A stretch of 44,276 nt of DNA from CAYLJO01 sp964383905 (GCA_964383905.1 CAYLJO010000020.1:1-44276); one strand, 5' to 3'; positions 34,066 through 42,456 are shown, numbered from the stretch's first letter. Numbers and translations: made by a program. The notes: generated by a model not told the origin, from the letters alone.

Positions 34066-34175
34066 TTTGCTGCCTTGAGCGCCTCGCGTAAAGGTGTTCA
34101 GGCCGCACGCAGACTCTGCTCCTTACCTGCCGGAGAAGTCCCGTCGCCAGCCTGTCGCTTTCGCGAGGTACAGCA

Positions 34176-34202
34176 ATGATGGCGATGGAACTTCTTTCTT
34201 GA
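34176..34202 (+). CDS. Possible eight-codon leader cistron MMAMELLS
   Basis: An ATG at 34176, seven bases after GAGG (34165-34168), opens eight codons ending in TGA at 34200-34202. The stop overlaps the TTG start of btuF as TTGA, the same overlap used between the K+ channel and epimerase genes here. Its ribosome site is complementary to a segment just after the riboswitch. This suggests that the riboswitch controls this minicistron and, by coupling, btuF. It could be chance; nothing else supports it. Confidence 0.35.
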   Translation: MMAMELLS

Positions 34203-35152
34203 AGAATAACTCAACACACCGGAATCCTAATTTATACACGCTTTATTTGCTCATCGGCTGTGCCTTGGCGCTCATGACCGGGTGTTCGACCCCTCATCAA
34301 AGCCGCGTGGAAAGTAGTAGCGCGGCAGAGACGCACGAGGTCGTAGACGAGGCTGGAAGGCGCGTGCGCGTCCCCCTGCGCCTCGAACGCATCGTCTCTT
34401 TAGCGCCGAATTTGACCGAGATTGTTTATGCCGTCGGGGCCGGCGACCGCCTGGTTGGAGACACTACCTACTGCGATTACCCGCCGGAGGCCAGACAAGT
34501 GGCGAAGGTCGGCGATACACTTCATCCGAGTATCGAGCGGATCATCGCACTTCATCCGCAACTCATTCTAGTATCGACTGCCTCACAACTTGAAGCCTTC
34601 ACCGGGGAGTTGTACGAACAAGGCATCGTTGTTTACATCACAGACCCGCATGACCTCGACGGGGTCTTTCGCTCGATCAAGGGGCTCGGCGACCTCCTGG
34701 GTGAACACGAGCGCGGCGAGAAACTGGTGAGCGCACTTGAGGCGCGTGCTTCATCTGTGACGGAAGCCATCAAAGGCAGCAGGCCGGTGACGGTCTTCTA
34801 CCAGTTGTCGGCCGAGCCGCTTTACACAGCCGGTCATGATTCCTTTGTTACGGATCTGATTCGCCGCGCGGGCGGAAAGTCGGTGACGGAAAATGTCCCG
34901 GGCGCGTGGCCCCGCTATAGTGATGAATCCGCGCTGGCCGCGAACCCGGAGGCGGTCATTATGGCGGCGGGCGGCTCGATGGGCGAAGCCAATTCAGAAA
35001 TTGCCGCGGCTTTGAGAAAGTCTCCCGCGGCGTTGAACGGGCGGGTTTACAGGATAGATGGAGACTACCTTTCCAGGCCCGGCCCCCGGCTCGTTGAAGG
35101 GTTGGAGCAAATTGCGCGCTCTCTCCACCCGGAAGTCTTCAGGCAGGGGTGA
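34199..35152 (+). CDS. btuF: Cobalamin ABC transporter substrate-binding lipoprotein
   Basis: About 317 residues: the periplasmic B12-binding protein of the BtuFCD importer. The chosen TTG (34199) begins a lipoprotein signal peptide, KNNSTHRNPNLYTLYLL then ALMTGC, whose Cys would be lipidated. The binding domain has the family features RIVSLAPNLTEIVYAVGAGDRLVG, TTYCDYPPEA, KVGDTLHPSIERIIALHPQLIL and the C-terminal DGDYLSRPGPRLVEGLE. A GTG at 34094 would add ~35 residues that cut into the leader and precede the signal, so I reject it. The start overlaps a minicistron and the stop overlaps btuC (GTGA). Control by the upstream riboswitch supports B12, rather than haem or siderophore, as the substrate. 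Confidence 0.9.
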   Translation: MKNNSTHRNPNLYTLYLLIGCALALMTGCSTPHQSRVESSSAAETHEVVDEAGRRVRVPLRLERIVSLAPNLTEIVYAVGAGDRLVGDTTYCDYPPEARQVAKVGDTLHPSIERIIALHPQLILVSTASQLEAFTGELYEQGIVVYITDPHDLDGVFRSIKGLGDLLGEHERGEKLVSALEARASSVTEAIKGSRPVTVFYQLSAEPLYTAGHDSFVTDLIRRAGGKSVTENVPGAWPRYSDESALAANPEAVIMAAGGSMGEANSEIAAALRKSPAALNGRVYRIDGDYLSRPGPRLVEGLEQIARSLHPEVFRQG

Positions 35153-36210
35153 ATTTAAAGGAGATGGCGACGGTTAACGCCAGCATGCCGGAATCGATAC
35201 GCTGGGCGCGGAATGCGCGCCGGCGAACGCTCATCGTTTGTTCCGCGCTAGTGGTCTCGCTGGTCTGTGTGGTGCTTGCGGCAACCATCATTGGCAGCGA
35301 GCACTTGCCTGTCACGGCCTCGTTTTGCGCGCTGTTTAGTGGAAACAGGCGAGCGTGCGGGTTGACGGCTGACCAGCGTGCCATTCTCTTCGACATACGC
35401 CTACCTCGTATACTGCTTGCGGGATGCGTCGGCGCATCCCTCGCGGCGGCGGGCGCAGGCTACCAGGCGCTGCTTCGCAATCCCCTCGCAGAACCTTACT
35501 TGCTCGGGATTTCCAATGGCGCGGCCGTTGGCACGATGGTCGCGCTCGTCTTCTTTAGTACTCAGGAGTGGAGCCGTCCGGTGATGGCATTCGGCGGCGC
35601 ACTGGCCGCGACTTTCGTCGTCTACCGGCTCGCGCTTGGTCGCGCAGGGACATCGCCCGCGAGATTGATTCTGGCGGGTGTCATCGTGACCACGTTTCTC
35701 TCATCGGCCATTGTCTTCATCACAACTTTGATGGATGCGACGCGGATTCGCTCCTTCACCTTCTGGCTGCTCGGCGACCTTTCGGGCGCGACCGCCGGCG
35801 CGCTGAGAATTGCGATGGTCGCTGTCCTGACGGGTACGGTCATACTCGCCGGGCATGCGCGCGCACTGAATCTGCTGATGCTCGGCGAACGCGATGCTTT
35901 TGATCTCGGCGTCGAAGTGAAGCGGGTGAGGTTAAGAGTCTTTCTCGCGGCGAGTCTATTGGTCGGGGCTTCGGTCGCTTCAAGTGGCTCTGTGGGATAC
36001 GTCGGGCTGGTCGTTCCGCACTTGGTGCGCCTGTCATTCGGCAGTGATAACAGGATCACAGTCCCCGCCGCCGCACTTGCCGGCGCAATATTTGTGGTTG
36101 TTGCCGACACCGTAGCGCGTAGCGTCATCGCCCCCCGCGAGCTACCTGTCGGTGCGATCACCGCGCTCATTGGTGCCCCGCTCTTCATCTACCTGTTAAA
36201 GAGAGGTTGA
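35149..36210 (+). CDS. btuC: Cobalamin ABC transporter permease (FecCD family)
   Basis: A 353-residue inner-membrane permease with about ten hydrophobic helices. Family motifs include FDIRLPRILLAGCVGASLAAAGAGYQALLRNPLAEPYLLGISNGAA near residues 83-130, and the cytoplasmic loop that contacts the ATPase, SGSVGYVGLVVPHLVRLSFGSD. ELPVGAITALIGAPLFIYLLKR ends the protein. The GTG start overlaps the btuF TGA as GTGA, indicating coupling; an ATG five codons on has a ribosome site too close to use. Fe-siderophore and haem permeases share this family; B12 is inferred from the riboswitch and BtuF. Confidence 0.92.
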   Translation: MNLKEMATVNASMPESIRWARNARRRTLIVCSALVVSLVCVVLAATIIGSEHLPVTASFCALFSGNRRACGLTADQRAILFDIRLPRILLAGCVGASLAAAGAGYQALLRNPLAEPYLLGISNGAAVGTMVALVFFSTQEWSRPVMAFGGALAATFVVYRLALGRAGTSPARLILAGVIVTTFLSSAIVFITTLMDATRIRSFTFWLLGDLSGATAGALRIAMVAVLTGTVILAGHARALNLLMLGERDAFDLGVEVKRVRLRVFLAASLLVGASVASSGSVGYVGLVVPHLVRLSFGSDNRITVPAAALAGAIFVVVADTVARSVIAPRELPVGAITALIGAPLFIYLLKRG

Positions 36211-36222
36211 AACCAAAGCAAG

Positions 36223-36313
36223 CCGAGACCTAAATAAATCTGAGTCTCGGTTGAAAAAGTGGGTAGCATCAGGCAGGTTTTTGAGCCCTGCAGGGGCGTA
36301 ATGTTTATAGCAC
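36223..36313. repeat. btuC-btuD gap with hairpin and possible REP-like fragment
   Basis: CCGAGAC (36223-36229) pairs with GTCTCGG (36244-36250), without a T-run. Downstream, around GAGCCCTGCAGGGGCG (36283-36298), a GCCC/GGGC palindrome is followed by AATGTTTATAGCA; it looks like a fragment of a dispersed intergenic palindrome. The btuC-btuD gap (134 bases) is unusually long for this operon. No promoter was seen. Confidence 0.35.
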
Positions 36314-36344
36314 GCAGGATCAATCAGATTAAAGGAGGGCTATC

Positions 36345-37133
36345 GTGCTTGAGGCGCGGGACATCACTATCTGTTATGGCACACGCGAAGCCGTCGCGGG
36401 TGTCTCGCTGCGCGCTGACCCCGGCAGGATAGTGGCCATCATCGGCCCGAACGGGGCCGGAAAATCGACGCTGATGCGTGCCCTGAACGGTGCGCTCTCG
36501 CCGGCGCGCGGCGAAATACTGCTTGATGGAAGGCCGCTCGGTTCTTACCCGCGTCGCGCCGTGAGCCGCCGTATCGCGGTGGTCGCACAGGAATCAGAAT
36601 TACGTTTTCCGGTGACGGTAATGGACTTTGTGCTCGGTGGGCGTTACGCACGGTCGGGCACGGGGGCGTGGGGCTGGGAGACGGAGCGGGACGTAGCGGT
36701 TGCGCGTGAAGCGCTACGCGAGACCAGCCTTAAAGATTATGGCTCGCGGTTAATAAGCGAACTGTCCGGCGGCGAGCGTCAACGCGTCGTACTCGCGCGT
36801 GCGCTCGCGACGGAGGCGCCGATCCTGTTGTTAGATGAGCCAACAGCAAATCTTGATCTGGCGCATCAGGCGGCAATGCTCGCTCTCGTGCGCAAGCGTG
36901 GTGACCGGAAAGAAACAGCTTCCGTCGTCGTCACACACGACGTCAACCTGGCGGCGGAGTTCGCAGATCGGGTGCTCTTGCTTAAAGAGGGCCGGATGCT
37001 CGCTTCGGGGCCGCCACGCGACGTATTAACTCCTGAGATTTTGCATGAGGTGTTCGATATACGAGTTTTAGTGGACGCGCATCCGATTTCGGGCGCGCCA
37101 CGCATTACGCCGGTGCACGAGACACTCCGGTGA
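36345..37133 (+). CDS. btuD: Cobalamin ABC transporter ATP-binding protein
   Basis: A 262-residue ABC ATPase of the FecE/BtuD/HmuV group that powers the BtuC permease. Walker A is GPNGAGKST (34-42), the Q-loop lies in VVAQESELRFPVTV, the signature is LSGGERQR, Walker B ILLLDEPTANLD and the switch His is in VVTHDVNLA. The GTG start has a strong AAAGGAGGG at 36331-36339. It is 134 bases after btuC, with hairpins between, so it may have some independent expression. HmuV-like haem ATPases look the same; B12 is inferred from the flanking riboswitches. Confidence 0.91.
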   Translation: MLEARDITICYGTREAVAGVSLRADPGRIVAIIGPNGAGKSTLMRALNGALSPARGEILLDGRPLGSYPRRAVSRRIAVVAQESELRFPVTVMDFVLGGRYARSGTGAWGWETERDVAVAREALRETSLKDYGSRLISELSGGERQRVVLARALATEAPILLLDEPTANLDLAHQAAMLALVRKRGDRKETASVVVTHDVNLAAEFADRVLLLKEGRMLASGPPRDVLTPEILHEVFDIRVLVDAHPISGAPRITPVHETLR

Positions 37134-37146
37134 TCAATCAACCAAA

Positions 37147-37319
37147 GAGCGACGGATCAGGGAAGACGGTGCGAAGCCGTCACTGCCCGCGCAACTGTTA
37201 GCGGCGACGACGCTCCGTATAGTTTAAGCCACTGTTCTCGGAAAGGGCGGGAAGGCGCGGAGCGAAGGCGATCTCTTTATTGGATCATAACCGCAAGTCA
37301 GGATACCTGTCCGGCGCTC
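37147..37319 (+). promoter_or_regulatory. Second cobalamin riboswitch, upstream of the TonB receptor
   Basis: The core GGGAAGACGGTGCGAAGCCG, GCCCGCGCAACTGTTAGCGG and the B12 box GTCAGGATACCTGTCC (37297-37312) are present. P1 is GAGCG/CGCTC (37147-37151 and 37315-37319), continued by CGGA/TCCG. The ribosome site of the receptor (AGGAG, 37346-37350) lies close behind: CCTGTCCG (37306-37313) is complementary to CGGGCAGG (37341-37348), with one wobble, so the B12-box end may sequester it. Control is therefore probably translational. Confidence 0.93.
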
Positions 37320-37359
37320 CCTTGCGAGCTCGTACTGCGACGGGCAGGAGAAGCTATCG

Positions 37360-39747
37360 ATGATTATCCAATCCAGATTTAGAAAGACTAGAAATTTCTT
37401 CTCAATGGTCAGACTGTGCAGCCTTGCGGCCGCATTGGTCTTCTCCTTTTCACCCAACGTCCCTGCGCAAGGCGGTGCGACCCTTACAGGCCACGTCACG
37501 GACGACCGCGGCGCGAGCATTGGCGGCGCGGAGGTGCGACTGCGTGCGCGAAATGGTGTGCAACTCTTCGCGAGGACTGATGAACGAGGCGTTTACAGAT
37601 TTACGGGGCTTGCCCCGGGAGACTATCTTTTAGAAGTACAGGCGCAGGGATTTGCCGCACTCACCTCCGGCGACCTGCGTGTTAATCGGGGGGAAACTTT
37701 AGCGCGAGATTTACGCCTTTCAGTTGCGGCGGTCAATGAGGAGGTGGTCGTCGTCGCCACGGGGACGCCGCAACGGGTTGACGAGGCTTCAAAGGCCGTG
37801 ACGGTTCTCGAAGATCAACAGATTGAGGCGAGACGTGCGTTGACGCTGTCTGAGGCGTTGCGCGGGACACCCGGCCTGCGGGTTCAGCAGCAAGGCTCCC
37901 CGGGGGCCCTCACCACGCTTCGCCTGCGGGGTCTACGGAATTTTGACACGGCGGTTCTGTTGGACGGGTTGCGTGTACGAGATGCGGGCGACATCAATGG
38001 CTCGGCCGCCCCTTTTTTCTCCGACATCCTGACGGTGGCGCTTGATCGCGTCGAAATTTTACGTGGGTCAGGCTCTTCCATCTACGGAACAAACGCCATC
38101 GGCGGGGTGATTAACCTCGTGCCACGTACGGGATCCGATGCCCCACATTTCGAAGCAGGTTTCGAAGGCAGCGGCCTCGAGTTGTTTCGTGAGCGGTTGC
38201 AAGGATCAGGCGGGCTTGGCTGGCGAGCAGGGTATAGTTTTGGGATCACACGGCTCGATGTGCGCCGGGGTGTACATGGCAATGACCGGTTTGGCGACAC
38301 CAACGGTGGCGCGCGCTTTCAATTTAACGCGACGCAGTCCATCACCATTGGGGCTAACTTCTATGGCACGGTTGCGAACTCACGCGTCAACGACGGTCCC
38401 TTCGCGTTGCCCGCCGCTTTCACACCGGGTGATCTCTTCCCGCGCGCCGTCGCGGGCGTAAACTTTCAGCCCGACTTTAACGATCTTGATTCGGGGCGGC
38501 GCAACCGCCTGCTGGTCGGATCGGTAAGATTGACAGACCGCGTCAATGAGGTGTTCTCCTACACGGTCGCTTACCAGAGAGTTTCGACGCGGCGGCGTAA
38601 TTACAACGGCCCCCAGTTCGATCCACGCTTCGCCTCATTCTTCCCCTTTGGCGATTTCGAATTTAATAACACCAACAACGGGTCCACAGACACTCTCGAC
38701 GCTCGCGCCAACTTGCGTTTAGGTCGCGCTAATCTAGTCACCGCCGGGTTTGAGTTTGAGCGCGAGACCATATTTCAGCAGGCGGTCCCATCCTTCAGCG
38801 CCTTTAACAACACAACCGACCGGCAGAAGACGTTTGCCCTCTTCGGGCAGGATCAAATATTCTTGTTCGACGACCGCCTGCAGGTCTCCATCGGTGTGCG
38901 CGGGCAGTTTTACAGGATACGCGCCGCCGACCGTCCCGGTTTCTTAAGCGGCATCACGGCCGAAAGATCATTAACCGGCGATGGGTCGATCGCCTACTTT
39001 ATTCGTTCGACGGGCACGAAATTGCGCGCGCACGCCGGTAATGGTTTCCGCGCGCCCTCTTTGTTCGAGCGTTTCGGCCAGGGGACTTTCGGGAGCGCCG
39101 GTTTTGTGCGCTTCGGGGACCCGACCCTGCGCGCCGAGCAATCCGTTGGCATTGACGGTGGTTTCGACCAGCGGATGGCGCATGATCGCGTACGCTTCGG
39201 CGCCACATATTTTTACACCCGGCTGCAGCGTGTCATCGCTTTCAGTGGATTTAGGACCGATCCGCTCGGCCTCGGGCGCTTTGGCGGTTTCATCAACCGG
39301 CCGGGCGGGCTCGCGCGCGGGATAGAGACTTTTCTTGAGGCCGCGCCTCTCGGCGGAATGAATGTGCGCGCTTCTTACACCTATACCAATAGTGATCGGT
39401 TTGATCCATTGCTCGGTACGCAGCCGGAGTACGTCATTCCCAAGCAGCTTTTCGGCCTCGCACTCACCCAGCGATACCGTGCCTTTCTTTTCAGCTTCGA
39501 TCTCAACCGGACGGGTTCGTATATCGCGCCGGTCTTCGAGAGCAACTTCCCTTTCCGCACAGCCAATCTGAGGTTCGATGGCTACACGAAGGCTGATGCC
39601 TCTGGCAGCTACGAGCATGCGCTCGGCGAGCGTGTGACGCTTATTTTGTTTGGCGGGGCAGAAAACATTTTCGCTCAGAAGTATTATGAAAATGGATATC
39701 TCGCGCCCGGAATCATGGGAAGAGGCGGCATTAACTTCAGGTTTTAG
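37360..39747 (+). CDS. btuB: TonB-dependent outer-membrane receptor, probable cobalamin receptor
   Basis: A 795-residue TonB-dependent receptor. A signal peptide (~1-32, ending VPAQ) is followed by a carboxypeptidase-regulatory-like domain (~38-115; TLTGHVTDDRGASIGGAEVRL), common in Acidobacteriota and Bacteroidota receptors. The plug (~125-250) has EEVVVVATGT (possible TonB box), LSEALRGTPGLRV and VLLDGLRVRD, SSIYGTNAIGGVINLVPR. The rest is a beta-barrel ending in Phe (GGINFRF), the outer-membrane insertion signal. AGGAG precedes the ATG by nine bases. The riboswitch just upstream supports cobalamin as substrate; siderophore or corrinoid-precursor uptake would look alike. Confidence 0.88.
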   Translation: MIIQSRFRKTRNFFSMVRLCSLAAALVFSFSPNVPAQGGATLTGHVTDDRGASIGGAEVRLRARNGVQLFARTDERGVYRFTGLAPGDYLLEVQAQGFAALTSGDLRVNRGETLARDLRLSVAAVNEEVVVVATGTPQRVDEASKAVTVLEDQQIEARRALTLSEALRGTPGLRVQQQGSPGALTTLRLRGLRNFDTAVLLDGLRVRDAGDINGSAAPFFSDILTVALDRVEILRGSGSSIYGTNAIGGVINLVPRTGSDAPHFEAGFEGSGLELFRERLQGSGGLGWRAGYSFGITRLDVRRGVHGNDRFGDTNGGARFQFNATQSITIGANFYGTVANSRVNDGPFALPAAFTPGDLFPRAVAGVNFQPDFNDLDSGRRNRLLVGSVRLTDRVNEVFSYTVAYQRVSTRRRNYNGPQFDPRFASFFPFGDFEFNNTNNGSTDTLDARANLRLGRANLVTAGFEFERETIFQQAVPSFSAFNNTTDRQKTFALFGQDQIFLFDDRLQVSIGVRGQFYRIRAADRPGFLSGITAERSLTGDGSIAYFIRSTGTKLRAHAGNGFRAPSLFERFGQGTFGSAGFVRFGDPTLRAEQSVGIDGGFDQRMAHDRVRFGATYFYTRLQRVIAFSGFRTDPLGLGRFGGFINRPGGLARGIETFLEAAPLGGMNVRASYTYTNSDRFDPLLGTQPEYVIPKQLFGLALTQRYRAFLFSFDLNRTGSYIAPVFESNFPFRTANLRFDGYTKADASGSYEHALGERVTLILFGGAENIFAQKYYENGYLAPGIMGRGGINFRF

Positions 39748-39758
39748 CAGGTATCCGT

Positions 39759-39790
39759 GGAGGGGCCGCGTGCATATCCCTGGCCCCTCC
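39759..39790 (+). terminator. Hairpin after the TonB receptor
   Basis: GGAGGGGCC (39759-39767) pairs perfectly with GGCCCCTCC (39782-39790), 11 bases after the stop. No clear T-run follows, so it may be a weak terminator or 3' stabiliser. It opens a 453-base region (39748-40200) that also holds a possible gene remnant and the gatB promoter. Confidence 0.6.
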
Positions 39791-39823
39791 CGATATTCCC
39801 ATTGAGCGCTGGTCTAACGGGCT

Positions 39824-40036
39824 CTAAGCCGTTGCCCGCGCTACCTCTGCTTTGGTCAATAATCCACCGGCCAGGAATACAAGGCCAAGCAATATGTGTA
39901 CGGTGTGGTCTATTGTTCCCAATTCAAGCACGCCCGGCAAAAGTCTTAGATGCCAGCGGGATTTTAAAGATTTTGCGCAAAGCGACGCGCGCATACCTGT
40001 CCGTTGAGACCTTTTTTCAACGAGTGTTATACTCAA
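39824..40036 (-). pseudogene. Possible remnant of a small membrane protein
   Basis: The minus strand encodes 70 residues, of which the last ~38 look like a real membrane protein end: LPGVLELGTIDHTVHILLGLVFLAGG followed by LLTKAEVARATA. The first ~32 residues are basic and unlike a normal N-terminus, and no ribosome site or matching upstream frame is evident. It might be a short intact protein or a decayed fragment. It also overlaps the gatB promoter region on the other strand. Confidence 0.35.
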
Positions 40037-40200
40037 AGTAGATCACTTGCCAATACCGGCAGTACACCAGGAGGCGGAGGTGCTTCAACCCGCCTCAGGA
40101 TATTTACGTATGCGTAGCTTCGATTGGATTTAATTCCCCCGCAATGAAGTTTCAGGCTAGTGCTCTAAACGTGGAAACGGAAGGTCACCGGAGGTTATAA
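40004..40200 (+). promoter_or_regulatory. Promoter, leader and ribosome site of gatB
   Basis: TTGAGA (40004-40009) and TATACT (40028-40033), 18 bases apart, give a leader of about 160 bases. GAGGCGG (40071-40077) pairs with CCGCCTC (40090-40096). GGAGG (40190-40194) precedes the GTG at 40201. No T-box features (specifier loop, TGGNACC-type antiterminator) are seen. Confidence 0.6.
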
Positions 40201-41679
40201 GTGAAAGAAGGCTGGGAGACCGTTATCGGTCTGGAAATTCATGCGCAATTGAATACCGAATCGAAAATCTTTTGCGGGTGTTCAACGCGCTTTGGCGACG
40301 AACCCAACGCGAACACCTGTCCGGTATGCCTGGGGTTGCCGGGTGCACTGCCGGTATTGAATCGCCGCGCCGTCGAACTCGGGGCGCGGGCCGCGCTGGC
40401 GCTCTCACTGCATATTAACGAAAGGTCGATCTTCGCGCGCAAGAACTATTTTTATCCCGACCTGCCGAAGGGTTATCAGATTTCGCAATACGACCAGCCG
40501 TTCTCCGAGCGGGGCGAGTTGGAGTTCATGACCGCCGAGCGTGATGAAGCGGGCCACCCGCGCCAGTGGCGGCCCAAGAGGGTGCGCATCACGCGGCTGC
40601 ATCTTGAAGAGGACGCGGGTAAGAACGTACACGAAGGACTGCCCGACGTGGACCGCTATTCTTACGTCGATCTCAACCGGGCCGGGACGCCGCTCGCCGA
40701 AATTGTGACGGAGCCCGACTTCCGCTCGTCGTGGGAGGCCTATGATTATGTCAACCATGTCCGCCGCACGCTCCAGTGGGTGGGCGCGTCGGAAGCCGAT
40801 ATGGAGAAGGGGAATCTGCGGTGCGAAGCGAACGTCTCCGTGCGCCGCGTGGGCGATGAAAAATTTGGCACCAAGGTTGAACTGAAGAATCTCAATTCCG
40901 TGCGCTTCATGCAGCGGGCCATCGAATACGAAATCCAAAGGCAGATTGAGTTGATCGAAGCGGGCGGGCGGGTTAAGCAGGAGACACGTTTGTGGGACGA
41001 GCGCGCGGGCGAGACTCGACCGATGCGCTCCAAAGAGGAAGCGCACGACTATCGTTACTTCCCTGAGCCTGATCTGCCACCGCTTATTGTCTCGCGGGAG
41101 TTGATCGAACGCGCGCGCGCTTCGATGCCGGAGCTGCCGGAAGACCGGCGCCGGCGCTTCATGGACACCTACCAGCTATCTTTCAGCGACGCCTCGCAAC
41201 TCACGTCTGAGCGCGGGCTCGCGGATTATTTTGAGCGCGCGGCGCAGTCGGCCGCCAACCCGCGCGCGGCCGCGAATTTGATCAGGTCGGAATTACTGCG
41301 TGAGCTCGAAACATCCGGCGTGCAGGCGGGCAACTCTCCGGTCGCGCCGGAAGAGTTGGGAGCACTCGTGCGGCTGGTTGACGGCGGCAAGATTAGCAAC
41401 ACACAAGCGAAGGCGGTGCTGGTCGAGATGTTCGCGACGGGCAAGGGGGCGGCAGCGATTGTTGAGGAGCGCGGCTTCGTGCAGGTGAGCGATGCGGGTG
41501 AGATCGATCCCATCATTGATGGGATCCTGGCGGCTAATCCGCAGCAGGTCGCACAATATCGCGCCGGCAAGGAGACGCTCTTCGGTTTCTTCGTCGGACA
41601 GGTGATGAAAGCTTCCAAGGGTAAAGCGAATCCGAAGGTGGTCAACGATCGGTTGCGCGAAAAACTTAAGAAGGGGTAA
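40201..41679 (+). CDS. gatB: Asp-tRNA(Asn)/Glu-tRNA(Gln) amidotransferase subunit B
   Basis: A 492-residue GatB, the kinase/ammonia-accepting subunit of GatCAB, which amidates mischarged Glu-tRNA(Gln) and Asp-tRNA(Asn). The N-terminus VIGLEIHAQLNT, the zinc motif CGCST with CPVCLGLPG, YFYPDLPKGYQISQYD, RLHLEEDAGKN, DLNRAGTPLAEIVTEPD and EVKLEN-like VELKNLNSVRF are all present. The C-terminal YqeY-like tail (~390-490) ends MKASKGKANPKVVNDRLREKL. The GTG with GGAGG gives the family N-terminus. gatA and gatC are not in the window. The following SDR gene begins 57 bases on and may be co-transcribed. Confidence 0.95.
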   Translation: MKEGWETVIGLEIHAQLNTESKIFCGCSTRFGDEPNANTCPVCLGLPGALPVLNRRAVELGARAALALSLHINERSIFARKNYFYPDLPKGYQISQYDQPFSERGELEFMTAERDEAGHPRQWRPKRVRITRLHLEEDAGKNVHEGLPDVDRYSYVDLNRAGTPLAEIVTEPDFRSSWEAYDYVNHVRRTLQWVGASEADMEKGNLRCEANVSVRRVGDEKFGTKVELKNLNSVRFMQRAIEYEIQRQIELIEAGGRVKQETRLWDERAGETRPMRSKEEAHDYRYFPEPDLPPLIVSRELIERARASMPELPEDRRRRFMDTYQLSFSDASQLTSERGLADYFERAAQSAANPRAAANLIRSELLRELETSGVQAGNSPVAPEELGALVRLVDGGKISNTQAKAVLVEMFATGKGAAAIVEERGFVQVSDAGEIDPIIDGILAANPQQVAQYRAGKETLFGFFVGQVMKASKGKANPKVVNDRLREKLKKG

Positions 41680-41736
41680 CGGATGACAGGGAAATTATCT
41701 TTTCCTGCCATTGGTCATTGTCTTTTGAGGTGCAAA

Positions 41737-42456
41737 ATGAATCTTAACGGGAAGACTGCAATAGTAACAGGTGGTACCAAGGGGATCGGGCGAGCGATAG
41801 CCGAGGCGCTGATAGTTGAGGGTGTCAGTGTCTGCATCAGCGCGCGCAAGGGGGACGAGGTCGAGCATACCGTCGGCGAGTTGAGCGGCATGGGCGAGGG
41901 GCGTGTGGCGGGGGTTGCGTGTGACGTGCGCGACTATGAAGAGGTCAAATCTTTAATCGAGCATACGGTCTCGGATCTTGGCGGCGTTGATATTCTGATC
42001 AACAACGCCGGGGTCGGTATCTTCGGTCGTGTCGAAGAGCTCTCGCCGGAAGATTTCCGTGCGGTGCTTGAGACAAATTTGTTTGGCGTCTTCTATTGCT
42101 GTCATGAAGCCATCCCGCAGATGAAGAAGCGCGGTGGCGGATATATCATCAACATCTCTTCTCTCGCCGGTGTCAACGCGCATCCCGAAATGGCGGCCTA
42201 CAACGCCTCGAAATTCGGCCTCAACGGTTTCAGCGAGGCCTTAATGCAGGAGGTGCGGCATGACGGCATCAAGGTCAGTTATATTATGCCGGGCTCCGTC
42301 AATACGCATTTCGGGGGCGACGAGCCGAGCGCCGACCAGAGCTGGCAATTGCAGCCTGAAGACATCGCGCGCATTGTGCTCGATCTGCTGCACCAGGACG
42401 AGCGAGTCCTGCCGAGCCGCGTCGAGGTCAGGCCAAGCAGGCCGCCGAAGAAGTAA
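41737..42456 (+). CDS. SDR-family oxidoreductase
   Basis: A 239-residue classical SDR resembling 3-oxoacyl-ACP reductase-like and sepiapterin/gluconate-type enzymes. The cofactor motif is TGGTKGIG, then NNAGVG, catalytic Ser in INISSLAGV and YNASK (YxxxK). SYIMPGSVNTHFGG follows. The ATG at 41737 follows GAGG at seven bases; the reading to 41683 overlaps only leader sequence. Substrate is unknown. It lies between gatB and dtd without a clear shared pathway. Confidence 0.87.
   Translation: MNLNGKTAIVTGGTKGIGRAIAEALIVEGVSVCISARKGDEVEHTVGELSGMGEGRVAGVACDVRDYEEVKSLIEHTVSDLGGVDILINNAGVGIFGRVEELSPEDFRAVLETNLFGVFYCCHEAIPQMKKRGGGYIINISSLAGVNAHPEMAAYNASKFGLNGFSEALMQEVRHDGIKVSYIMPGSVNTHFGGDEPSADQSWQLQPEDIARIVLDLLHQDERVLPSRVEVRPSRPPKK

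Noticed and set aside
40034..40200. T-box leader for gatB
   Set aside because: A leader of suitable length and one hairpin exist, but no T-box consensus or antiterminator was found.
40405..41046. Minus-strand ORF of 213 codons
   Set aside because: Antisense to gatB, whose motifs are unmistakable.
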